Both the position numbers and the translations under genes were made by a program. Below the pieces are notes generated by a model. The model had not been told where the DNA came from and ran no database searches. It was given only the letters and a program-made list of their open reading frames with translations. Below are positions 8,193-15,383 of a stretch of DNA of 23,479 nucleotides, one piece after another. Within the stretch, counting starts at the first letter, position 1, and each line of letters opens with the position of its first letter. This stretch comes from Promethearchaeota archaeon. GTDB lineage: Archaea; Asgardarchaeota; Lokiarchaeia; Sigynarchaeales; SOKP01. The stretch lies in the NCBI GenBank assembly GCA_016839635.1, contig JAEOTV010000091.1, positions 1-23,479 of the forward strand, given 5' to 3'.

Positions 8193-9323
8193 TTATTTGT
8201 ATTTTTGATAGATATATTTTGTTTCTTGGTAATGTTGAGCATCACTTAGATATGCACTATAAATTAAACCGTTTGAATCAAATAATATTTCAAGATATTC
8301 AACGTTTCCATTTAATGTAACTTCATATATTATTTTATTTCCATTAGGATGTAATACTCCAATTCTATTCGGATCATTAATAATACTAAATATAAAATCA
8401 CCTACTTGTTTAGCATTTGAAAAATAACTTTCCCATTCTTTCCAGTGTTTATCCCTTACAGAATGTACTAATCCAGACCCACCTAATTTCTCAGATGTGT
8501 GTCGTCCATACTCTTGACGCCCAGTACTTAACCAAATAATTTGACTATGTATAACTTTATTTTTATCCTTTATTTTGGATTCTCCAATATTAACTAAAAA
8601 CTCGCCTTTTTCTTTTAATCTGTCGATTACATTATCAAAATCTTTATTAATTTTACTTATTAATAATTGTTGTTTAATAGAGGGATTTCTTAATTCATAA
8701 ATCTCTTTAAGTTTATCACTATAATCAATACCATATATTCCTTTAGAATATTCCGAAAGCGCCCATTCTTTACTAGGATATTCAGATGTTTTACGAATAA
8801 ATTTTACTCCATCATTATAAAGACGGATATAGATTTCACTAAGATCACTAATGCATTTATCTAAACATTTGTCTAACGTTTGTTTAACAAGATGCATTCT
8901 TAATTCCTCCAGATTTTTTACTCCGTAATTTTTATATATTCTATTTAAAATACTCTGTTTAATTCTCAATTCAATTTGATCATCACCAGCTTTAACATCC
9001 TTTATGAATTGATTAATTCTTCTATTCCTGAACCATTTAATGAATGAAGATACTCCAATAGTTCCAAGAGTAATGGGGCCGATAATTGGCAGTAATGAAG
9101 AAAAAGCAGCTAAAGGAATTTCAGCTCCTGAAGATGCTGTTGCTAATCCAATGGAGTTCATGAGTGAAAGTATAAATGTGGAAGCCATCATCAGTTTTAT
9201 TTTTTTATTAAATTTTATGGTCTTTGACTTAATTGAGCCAAAGATCTTATTGATAATTCTCTTTATTGCTTTTTCAAAGGATTTTTCATTGAAATCAGAC
9301 GCTGAATTTCCCTTTCCATTCAA
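8193..9323 (-). CDS. Toxin-like modular protein C with membrane hairpin
   Basis: 376 residues. The TTG start at 9323 matches D: both begin with the junction peptide (here NGKGNSASDFNEKSFEK). Where B, D and E have the Sec11-like domain, C has a basic stretch and two hydrophobic segments (about residues 43-63 and 67-97, ILSLMNSIGLATA and LAAFSSLLPIIGPITLGTIG) ending in KWFRNRR, probably a membrane hairpin. A helical middle part follows. The C-terminal domain at about 280-360 has His287 and His293 (LVHSVRDKHWKEW), an IFSII helix, KIIYEVTL and IYSAYLSD, a BECR-like pattern. The family immunity gene follows directly. Membrane insertion and nuclease activity are inferred. Confidence 0.66.
   Translation of the reverse strand: MNGKGNSASDFNEKSFEKAIKRIINKIFGSIKSKTIKFNKKIKLMMASTFILSLMNSIGLATASSGAEIPLAAFSSLLPIIGPITLGTIGVSSFIKWFRNRRINQFIKDVKAGDDQIELRIKQSILNRIYKNYGVKNLEELRMHLVKQTLDKCLDKCISDLSEIYIRLYNDGVKFIRKTSEYPSKEWALSEYSKGIYGIDYSDKLKEIYELRNPSIKQQLLISKINKDFDNVIDRLKEKGEFLVNIGESKIKDKNKVIHSQIIWLSTGRQEYGRHTSEKLGGSGLVHSVRDKHWKEWESYFSNAKQVGDFIFSIINDPNRIGVLHPNGNKIIYEVTLNGNVEYLEILFDSNGLIYSAYLSDAQHYQETKYIYQKYK
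9272..9323 (-). repeat. Shared junction segment, toxin C copy
   Basis: It encodes MNGKGNSASDFNEKSFEKA at the very start of gene C. The DNA matches D and E from the TTG codon for about 45 bp, then diverges into the membrane-hairpin region. Similarity stops upstream of the TTG, as expected for a module edge. Confidence 0.75.
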
Positions 9324-9444
9324 CTTCTAATTCAAATTCAAAGAAAAATATCGAAAATCACCATCTAAATGTATTTAAGAAGGTTTATAAGAATGTTTGA
9401 ATAAATAGAATTTGCTAATTTGATTTTCTAATGTAACATTTTTC

Positions 9445-9472
9445 CAGGAGGGGGCACCACGGGGGAGGAAGG
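9445..9472 (-). repeat. G-rich 3' repeat, copy 4
   Basis: A full copy, AGGAGGGGGCACCACGGGGG then AGGAAGGG, 24 nt past the stop of the 115-residue gene and 121 nt upstream of the TTG of gene C. It is the copy closest to a stop codon. Confidence 0.85.
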
Positions 9473-9496
9473 GAAAAATTGGAATTTAAAAAAAAA

Positions 9497-9844
9497 TTAA
9501 TCTTCTATTTCGAGACATTTGAATTTTGAATTTGAATAGTGTTCCAGAAAAACATCTAATAAGTAATCGAGAATTTTTTCCTCTATGCTTTCTTTTATTT
9601 CAAAATCTTCTTTTTTAATATTCCAAATACCAAGAATAAATTCTTTTTGAACAATATTTAAAAATTCTTCTGAGAAAATATTTTTAATGTATGCTCTGAC
9701 TTCATAATAACTTTTTATATATTTTAAAATTACATCATCATGGTTCATACCTTGAACATGTTCGATTTTATAAAATAGAGCATCAATGCTATCATCTATA
9801 AACTCAGAAACGGGTCCATCAAACTGTGGATTAAATTTAACCAT
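9497..9844 (-). CDS. Small acidic helical protein, unknown function
   Basis: 115 residues, not recognised. It is rich in Glu, Asp and Ile, predicted mostly helical, with no cysteine pair, signal peptide or membrane segment. The start is ATG 9844. It lies on the strand of the toxin-like genes, 173 nt upstream of gene C, and its 3' end carries a G-rich repeat like the other small genes of this array. By position it could be an orphan immunity or antitoxin gene whose toxin was lost, but nothing in its sequence shows this. It is divergent from the LRR gene at 10029. Confidence 0.65.
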   Translation of the reverse strand: MVKFNPQFDGPVSEFIDDSIDALFYKIEHVQGMNHDDVILKYIKSYYEVRAYIKNIFSEEFLNIVQKEFILGIWNIKKEDFEIKESIEEKILDYLLDVFLEHYSNSKFKCLEIED

Positions 9845-10028
9845 TTACTATTCAGCTCTAGAAATTTACTTTTAATGAATTTTTATGTTCTAATACCTAT
9901 TAAAGCATCAATTAAATCTATAAATCTAATTCTCTCCTAAATATTAAATTTTAGGAATCTTACTGTATCATAAGACAAGAGATTTTTTAAATCTTAAATT
10001 TTTTTAAAAATAAAGGTGTAGAGTTCAG

Positions 10029-11423
10029 TTGAGTTCGGAAGATATAAATGAATTTAAAGTTAATGAATATATTACTCTCAAGCTAGAAAATGATAAGACT
10101 ATTATATATGTTAACAATGAGCGATTTGATCAATGTAAGTTTCTGTTATTGAACATTCCAATCGATGAAATCACTTCATTAGAAGAAATAGAGTCCATTG
10201 ATGGAGCATCAGAGAAGCTGGATACATCATTAGAACCTCACGAAGGTAAGGTCGATAAGATTCCTCCTGAAACTGAATTTTGGGGTCATTGTTCCAATTT
10301 ACAGGTATGGTATGAACATGATTATGATACACGATTACTTCATAGAAATTTAGCATTTCCCTTACTTGCTGAATTAACAAAGATTGGAGATCCATTAGCA
10401 AAGAAAGCATTTATGGAAGAAATTGTTCTTAGATTCGTAAATGGAAATTACACCGTGAGAAATTATTTAATGGAAAATCAATATTTTAAGCATTTTGAAA
10501 AAGAAGAACTTGATATTTTATTAAAAGCCCTACAAGGAACAAATATAAGAAGGTTAGATTTAAGTAATGTAAATGGATATTTTAAGTATTTTGAATATGA
10601 AGAACTTGACAATTTATTAAAAGTCCTTCAAGGAACAAATATAAAAAGGTTAGATTTAAGTAATTCAAAAGTATTATCTCTCCCAGAGTCGATAGGCAAC
10701 TTAAAATCACTTACAGACCTTATTTTGAATAATAACGAGTTAACAAGTCTCCCAGAGTCTATATCTCACCTCACCAAACTCAAAAAACTACTTTTGCATG
10801 AAAATCAGTTGTCAAAGATTCCAGAGTCAATTGGTAATCTTTCCTCACTTGAAATACTATCTTTATCCAACAACAATCTTTCTACTCTCCCGGATTCAAT
10901 AGGCGATTTAATATCACTTTCAAACCTTTATTTGGATAATAATGAGTTAACGAGTCTCCCAGAATCAATAGGTGATTTAAAATCACTTACAAACCTTGGT
11001 TTAGCTGGCAATGATTTAACAAATCTTCCTGAGTCAATAAAAGAACTTACATCACTCACATCTCTTAATTTAGGTGATAATAAGTTAACAATTCTACCAC
11101 AATGGATAGGCAATTTCTCCTCACTTAAAGATTTAAGACTTTTTAGAAATAAGTTATTGAGCATTCCAGAGTCAATAGGCAACTTAAAATCACTGGAAAA
11201 ACTATATTTACAAGGTATTCAATTCAAGGCTCTTCCTGAGTCAATAGGCAACTTAAAATCACTCCAATATTTAAATTTGAATCAAAATTTCCTTTCAACT
11301 CTTCCAGAATCGATAGGCAATCTCTCTTCTCTAAAAGAATTAGATTTATTTGGTAATAGGTATATTAGAATCCCCGAATCCTTAAAAATATTAGAAAAAA
11401 GAGGATTAATAATCAAAAAGTAA
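10029..11423 (+). CDS. Asgard-type LRR protein with recently expanded repeats
   Basis: 464 residues, TTG start shared with the paralogue at 6069. Residues 1-150 form the same conserved N-terminal domain (FKVNEYITLKLEND, RFDQCKFLLLNI, EFWGHCSNLQVW, YDTRLLHRNLAFPLL). Residues about 151-215 are two tandem 32-residue units (YFK.FE.EELD.LLK.LQG). Then come about ten 23-residue LRRs with the near-invariant SLPESIGNLKSL. Many repeats are almost identical at the DNA level, which points to recent expansion or gene conversion, in contrast to the diverged repeats of the 551-residue paralogue. A T7 run lies at 11459-11465 after the stop and may terminate transcription. No signal peptide. The binding partner is unknown. 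Confidence 0.87.
   Translation: MSSEDINEFKVNEYITLKLENDKTIIYVNNERFDQCKFLLLNIPIDEITSLEEIESIDGASEKLDTSLEPHEGKVDKIPPETEFWGHCSNLQVWYEHDYDTRLLHRNLAFPLLAELTKIGDPLAKKAFMEEIVLRFVNGNYTVRNYLMENQYFKHFEKEELDILLKALQGTNIRRLDLSNVNGYFKYFEYEELDNLLKVLQGTNIKRLDLSNSKVLSLPESIGNLKSLTDLILNNNELTSLPESISHLTKLKKLLLHENQLSKIPESIGNLSSLEILSLSNNNLSTLPDSIGDLISLSNLYLDNNELTSLPESIGDLKSLTNLGLAGNDLTNLPESIKELTSLTSLNLGDNKLTILPQWIGNFSSLKDLRLFRNKLLSIPESIGNLKSLEKLYLQGIQFKALPESIGNLKSLQYLNLNQNFLSTLPESIGNLSSLKELDLFGNRYIRIPESLKILEKRGLIIKK
10481..10672 (+). repeat. 96-bp tandem duplication inside LRR gene
   Basis: Two head-to-tail units beginning ATATTTTAAG at 10481 and 10577, period 96 bp (32 codons), encoding FKHFEKEELDILLKALQG and FKYFEYEELDNLLKVLQG. 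Reading frame is kept. High DNA identity indicates a recent duplication. Confidence 0.8.
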
Positions 11424-11607
11424 ATTGATATTGCTTAAAAATTATATCTAATGTTGATTTTTTTATATACCTGTAGAACATGTCGTAGAATGAGAAAGAA
11501 GTAAAATAATCAAAAATTCTGTTAGTATATCTTTTTCTTAGGTTTAATTTAGTGATATCATGTTCTCCATTCTTAATTTTCTTTTAAAAACTTTATAATA
11601 ACCATTC

Positions 11608-11626
11608 AGGGACATTACAGGAGAAA
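11608..11626 (-). repeat. Possible decayed G-rich 3' repeat
   Basis: AGGGACATTACAGGAGAAA aligns to the repeat core with several substitutions. It lies 23 nt past the end of the immunity pseudogene, the same relative place as the intact copies. This call rests mainly on position. Confidence 0.3.
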
Positions 11627-11649
11627 TCTAATTAAAAAAATACGTTTGA

Positions 11650-12095
11650 TTATCCATCTAGAGGATACCAAAAACAGAGAATAAATTTCGAGACATCAAT
11701 AATAATTCATTCTTCATCTTCAAATAACACACTATTTGGTAAAAAAGTTATTCCATTTCTATTTTTCAGAGCAGGTTTTCCTCTTAAAAACTTGTTAAGA
11801 TATCTTTAATATTCATCTAAAGATAATCGCGGCTTACTAAATTTTTCAGTTTCTTCTTAGGTAATTTTATAGTTTTTGAAATACTTTTCTAATATCGTAA
11901 GTATATTTTCATTAGGATTTTTAACTTCCTCCACTCCCATATAAATAATTGCTTTTCTCCCTCTAATCTTTTTAAATCATAAGCATCATTTTATATCGGA
12001 ATTCTTGAGCCATATCTAGGTTTGATCACAACCCAATCAATATATAGTCCATATTCATATATATCTTTAATTAACACTTCCCTGATATCACTTCC
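11650..12095 (-). pseudogene. Ruined immunity gene of toxin-like gene D
   Basis: Minus-strand translation gives pieces that align in order with the immunity protein at 1034-1486. The first piece is YGLYIDWVVIKPRYG then a stop then NDAYDLKRLEGEK (intact: FDFWIDVELERGHE and YDLREFEGKK). After a frameshift come AIIYMGVEEVKNPNENIL, YLNKFLRGKPALKNRNGITF (intact: AIIKTVNGIFLI) and, after a stop, IIIDVSKFILCFWYPLDG (intact: YNVSRFELYYWYPPKE). I count four in-frame stops and at least one frameshift, and no usable ATG. It begins 12 nt after the stop of gene D, exactly the immunity position. It explains most of the otherwise empty stretch between 11424 and 12107; the part from 11424 to 11600 shows nothing clear beyond a T-run. 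Confidence 0.75.
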
Positions 12096-12107
12096 TTTTA
12101 ATTAAAA

Positions 12108-13550
12108 TTATCTAATAATTTTTCCATCTTCATTTAATAAAAATGTATATAAATTTAAAATAGGTGTTTGTAAAATTCTTTCGTATGTTGTACGATCTTC
12201 CTTATCTTTGTCAAGGATGAAAGCTGTTTTTACTGATTTATCATTATCATGCCATCCAATAACAAGATATTCAATATCGTTAGTTTTTTGTGAATAGAAG
12301 CTATATACTATAGTATTTGGAAATTTTGGCATGGGTACATTTACTCCAGTTTTAGATGTGAGAGCCTCATAAATAAATTCATTAACTTCAACCTCATATT
12401 TTAAACCTATTTTTTTAAAATCACCTATATTTGTACCCCAATGTCTATATAAATAATGAATAGTATTTCCCCCTGTTTCGGGAGAATAATGTGGTATATA
12501 TTTCTGCCAGCCCAATTTCATTCCAAAAACATCGTATTTACGATCTCCCACATCAATTACTAATTTACCATTTGGATCAAGTATCTTCTTATCAACTACT
12601 GCATCGGATCCGTATTGATCGACGACTCTATAAAATTTTCCTCCTCCAATTAATCTATCACGTTGATAATATCTACTATCAAATGTTAGGGATCTTCCAT
12701 TAAATGCATAATGTAAGCTCAATAGATTCCATACGTTATCTAATCCATTCTTAGTTCTTAATAAAGAAATACGATATTTATCAGCTTCTACATTATCATA
12801 TTCCATACCATATTTCGCTTGACAAAAGTCGTTTATTACTTTACGATATTTATGACCTTCATAAAGAGATTTTCCTATAATATTGAATTTATGATGACGA
12901 TTAAGCATAACCCCTTTAGTGTGATCTCTAATCGTTAATGCAACTTCTTCAATATCTATACCATTCATTATACCATATTCAATGCAAAACTCAACTATGT
13001 CCATTTCTAAATATTTTTGAACATCCGTAAAAAGAATTCTACCTCCACCAACTTTTTTTATTAGATCATTAAAAGTTGATCCTTCCATTATAGTATGATA
13101 GAAAATCATTTCACGATCATCAATTTTCATCATCCCGAAAGCAAAATCCTGCTCTACTCTTTTCTCTTCAATTAACTTTTCAACTTTAGCAAATGCTTCT
13201 TCAGATAAATCCGCAACTCCAATAATATTCTCAGCTGTAATAAATCCATTATCAAAACCTTGATTATTTGTACCTTTAGTTACAATATACTGTTTATTAT
13301 TGATAAGAAGGATTTTTTCAATTCTATGGATGAATTTTATTCCATCTTTATTTTTAGCTACGACAATTTCTCCCACTTTATATTGATAATCAGCACCCAT
13401 TTCTCGCACGAGAACATCTGTATTTGGTTTAATTATATCAAACATAGACTTCCCTAGTACAGTGAAAACCTTTATTTGTTCTTGATTTTCTTGAGTTTTT
13501 TCAAAGCAATTTTCATTGAAATCAGACTTTGAATTTCCCTTTCCATCCAA
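12108..13550 (-). CDS. Toxin-like modular protein D with Sec11-like peptidase domain
   Basis: 480 residues. TTG start at 13550, as in gene C; no ribosome-binding site, and a TATA-like AT block about 25 nt upstream suggests a leaderless message. Residues 2-18 are the junction peptide (DGKGNSKSDFNENCFEK). Residues 27-115 form a Sec11/S26-like domain with Ser35 (GKSM), His75 (FIHRI), TKGTNNQ and Asp100, no membrane segment. Residues 143-190 form the pre-domain shared with A and E. Residues about 265-445 form the C-terminal domain, close to A: RDRLIGGGKFYRVVDQYG, His365 and His370 (TIHYLYRHWG), NTIVYSFYS, SVKTAFILD. Its immunity gene is a pseudogene although D itself is intact. It is divergent from the regulator gene of element copy 1. 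Confidence 0.7.
   Translation of the reverse strand: MDGKGNSKSDFNENCFEKTQENQEQIKVFTVLGKSMFDIIKPNTDVLVREMGADYQYKVGEIVVAKNKDGIKFIHRIEKILLINNKQYIVTKGTNNQGFDNGFITAENIIGVADLSEEAFAKVEKLIEEKRVEQDFAFGMMKIDDREMIFYHTIMEGSTFNDLIKKVGGGRILFTDVQKYLEMDIVEFCIEYGIMNGIDIEEVALTIRDHTKGVMLNRHHKFNIIGKSLYEGHKYRKVINDFCQAKYGMEYDNVEADKYRISLLRTKNGLDNVWNLLSLHYAFNGRSLTFDSRYYQRDRLIGGGKFYRVVDQYGSDAVVDKKILDPNGKLVIDVGDRKYDVFGMKLGWQKYIPHYSPETGGNTIHYLYRHWGTNIGDFKKIGLKYEVEVNEFIYEALTSKTGVNVPMPKFPNTIVYSFYSQKTNDIEYLVIGWHDNDKSVKTAFILDKDKEDRTTYERILQTPILNLYTFLLNEDGKIIR
13500..13550 (-). repeat. Shared junction segment, toxin D copy
   Basis: It encodes MDGKGNSKSDFNENCFEK from the TTG start codon. The DNA parallels copies C and E; upstream similarity to E continues unbroken into the mobile element, while similarity to C ends at the TTG. 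Confidence 0.75.
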
Positions 13551-13567
13551 TTTTCACAGAAAATTGG
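13547..13567. promoter_or_regulatory. Inverted repeat at toxin D start / element left edge
   Basis: CCAATTTT and AAAATTGG are perfect 8-bp arms around the 5-nt spacer CACAG. The left arm contains the complement of the TTG start codon of D. The geometry fits either a tyrosine-recombinase core site or an operator for the adjacent regulator. Copy 2 of the element has the same structure at 21630-21649. Confidence 0.55.
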
Positions 13568-13571
13568 GACA

Positions 13572-13584
13572 AAATTTAAAAAGG
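13572..13584 (+). promoter_or_regulatory. TATA-like block shared by divergent genes
   Basis: AAATTTAAAAAGG lies about 25 nt before the toxin D TTG on one strand and about 45 nt before the regulator ATG on the other. It is preserved in copy 2. Only 72 bp separate the two start codons, so the promoters must overlap. Confidence 0.45.
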
Positions 13585-13622
13585 CTCGAACCTTGTGTCT
13601 CTTAAAACGGAGGAAAATACAA

Positions 13623-14141
13623 ATGAGCGAAAAATCGAACCCAAACCAAAATAAATACACTTATAAGTATATCCAATTTACAGCCACGCCAACCGAAAAA
13701 AAGCAAATTAAACATTTTGCCGATAAAGAGAATTTCAAAACTATTTCCGAATTTGTGAGAAGAATTGTATTTGACTATATCAGAAGACAAGACAATCCCG
13801 AACTATTCCATTCTGTTGGTAATAATTCCATGAATCCATTACAAATGGAACGGATAGCCAAAAACATCCGTGAAATCATGAAAAACCAAGAAATCATGTT
13901 ACAACGGGAAGATACATTGGAAGAAATGAAAGAAATGGTTATGAACCTCTATAAGCTTGCGGAATCCAATGCATTATCTAAGGAAAGGGAACTCATATTT
14001 CAGTTGCTAGAAAATCACAACTCTCTTTCTCTGCGACAGATTCAAAATGAAACCAAATTAGCGGAAGAAATCATCTTTAAAATCATATCCGACATGAATT
14101 TATTTAAAATCACAGCTACAGGAAGGTTTGCTTTGAGATGA
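13623..14141 (+). CDS. Ribbon-helix-helix-like regulator of element copy 1
   Basis: 172 residues from ATG 13623; I prefer this to the in-frame TTG at 13593 because a perfect GGAGG (13609-13613) sits 9 nt before the ATG. The N-terminal third (YKYIQFTATPTEKKQIKHFA...ISEFVRRIVFDYI) has the strand-helix-helix pattern of ribbon-helix-helix DNA-binding proteins. The middle (MERIAKNIREIMKNQEIM...EMKEMVMNL) looks like a coiled coil, and the C-terminus (LSLRQIQNETKLAEEIIFKIISDMNLF) resembles a winged helix. Its stop overlaps the recombinase start (ATGA), so the two are translationally coupled. Likely role: repressor or recombination accessory factor at the inverted repeat. Function inferred. Confidence 0.75.
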   Translation: MSEKSNPNQNKYTYKYIQFTATPTEKKQIKHFADKENFKTISEFVRRIVFDYIRRQDNPELFHSVGNNSMNPLQMERIAKNIREIMKNQEIMLQREDTLEEMKEMVMNLYKLAESNALSKERELIFQLLENHNSLSLRQIQNETKLAEEIIFKIISDMNLFKITATGRFALR

Positions 14142-15046
14142 CGGAAATAACCAATCAACAAATAATTGATCGCTACTTAAAACGATTTTCTCATTCTAAA
14201 TCATCTCTATCTATGCGGAGATATTGTCTTCAATATTTTTTCCGCTCAGATTATTTTGGATATAACGGACATGTGTTTAGTTTAACAAAGCGGGATGTTA
14301 TAGACTATTTTGACTATTTAAACCACTTGGATAACATCTCCCTGCAAACCAAGAAAAACAAGTGGATGATCTTCCGCAGTTTTTTACAGTTTATCATGGA
14401 ATACTACGATGATGTCCTAATTGTCATTCCCAGATATAGCACCTTATGGAAACCAATTCATAAGAAACCAGATTCTAATAAGGATGTAGTGATGACCAAG
14501 GAAGAAGTAAAAAAAATCTTGGATTACATGTATAATCGGAATTATAACTATTATCTCCTTTTTAGACTATTAACGGAAACAGGGATGCGAATCGGTGAGC
14601 TTCTCAACTTGGATTGTGAAGATTTGAATGTGAAGAAACGATATGTTGAAGCGGAAGGAAAGACGGGAAGAAATATTTACTATTTTTCAGAAGGCTTGGC
14701 TAGACATTTAGAAGTATACTTGAAGGAGCGAAAGAGCAAAGGAACGGATTCTAACGCATTATTTTTATCCATTCAGAAAAAGAGATATGCTCTTCGCACG
14801 ATTAATCATTATATAAAGAATTGTGTTATCCGTTTAGATCTTGAAAAGCGGATCTCATGCCATACTTTTAGAAGGACATTGAATACGCTACGAAAAAGAA
14901 TGGGGTGTCCAAAAGAAGACCGGAAAATCCTGTTGTGCCATAAAGTCAGCGATGTGAATTTCAGCTGTTATGTGAAATTGAATTATTATGATTATATTCA
15001 GCTCTATGATAAGTGGAATCCGTATAAGAATATATTGGATAATTAA
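14138..15046 (+). CDS. Tyrosine recombinase of element copy 1
   Basis: 302 residues with a SAM-like N-terminal DNA-binding domain (1-115) and a C-terminal catalytic domain. The full tyrosine-recombinase set is visible: Arg151 (TGMRIGEL), Lys175 (EGKTGRN), His242 and Arg245 (CHTFRRTL), His268 (LCHKVSD) and nucleophile Tyr278 (SCYVKL). Length matches the Xer family. The start overlaps the regulator stop by 4 nt. The product differs from the copy at 22220 at about 16 positions by my hand count (about 95% identical), and no catalytic residue is affected in either. It probably moves the element or recombines DNA between the element copies. Confidence 0.9.
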   Translation: MTEITNQQIIDRYLKRFSHSKSSLSMRRYCLQYFFRSDYFGYNGHVFSLTKRDVIDYFDYLNHLDNISLQTKKNKWMIFRSFLQFIMEYYDDVLIVIPRYSTLWKPIHKKPDSNKDVVMTKEEVKKILDYMYNRNYNYYLLFRLLTETGMRIGELLNLDCEDLNVKKRYVEAEGKTGRNIYYFSEGLARHLEVYLKERKSKGTDSNALFLSIQKKRYALRTINHYIKNCVIRLDLEKRISCHTFRRTLNTLRKRMGCPKEDRKILLCHKVSDVNFSCYVKLNYYDYIQLYDKWNPYKNILDN

Positions 15047-15262
15047 AATCTAATTTTAGTTTTTTTTAAACTCTATCTATATTATATTACTCGCTTTGGA
15101 ATGAATCATATATTATTATATCCACTTATTTTAGGATTCACTAAATTATGATAACTGTGGTATAAGCATACCCCCCTTCGTTGATTTTCCCCTCAAAAAG
15201 CATTCTTTTTTTGGATGGGGGTAACTGAGGTGCTCTGTGGATTGATGGCATTTTTTTAATTA
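15047..15262. other. Conserved non-coding right end of element copy 1
   Basis: About 215 bp preserved in copy 2 (23129-23343) although it has no ORF. It holds a T-rich stretch after the recombinase stop (possible archaeal terminator, 15056-15068), an inverted repeat GGTATAAGCATACC at 15159-15172, a C-run, and CCCCTCAAAAAGCATTC. Conservation suggests a right-end recombination or regulatory site. From 15263 to 15383 I see only AT-rich spacer before the convergent helicase stop. Confidence 0.5.
15159..15172. repeat. Inverted repeat in element right end, copy 1
   Basis: GGTAT-AAGC-ATACC, perfect 5-bp arms, immediately followed by CCCC. Identical at 23240-23253. It could be a recombinase or regulator binding site. 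Confidence 0.4.
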
Positions 15263-15383
15263 CTTCGATTATTTAAAATATATAAATATCCGTTTTGGAA
15301 CTAAATTTTGGATTTTTTAAATCAGTCCGCCCTGGAGATCAAAGTATAATTTCTCTATGGTTACTATATAAGAAAATTATACT

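Larger units (their letters stand above)
13547..15262 (+). mobile_element. Tyrosine-recombinase element, copy 1
   Basis: About 1.7 kb, repeated with high identity at 21630-23343. Each copy has the left-edge inverted repeat, a regulator gene, an overlapping recombinase gene and about 215 bp of conserved non-coding DNA at the right. Outside these limits on the right the two copies diverge. On the left, similarity runs into the starts of toxin-like genes D and E, so each copy abuts a toxin start. No target-site duplication can be recognised. Confidence 0.72.

Noticed and set aside
9040..9330. Plus-strand 96-codon open frame opposite gene C
   Set aside because: Hydrophobic only because it is antisense to the membrane hairpin of C; no ribosome-binding site and no independent support.
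13593..13622. Earlier TTG start for the regulator gene (also at 21675)
   Set aside because: The extension would translate the GGAGG ribosome-binding site itself; the ATG 9 nt after it is clearly better.
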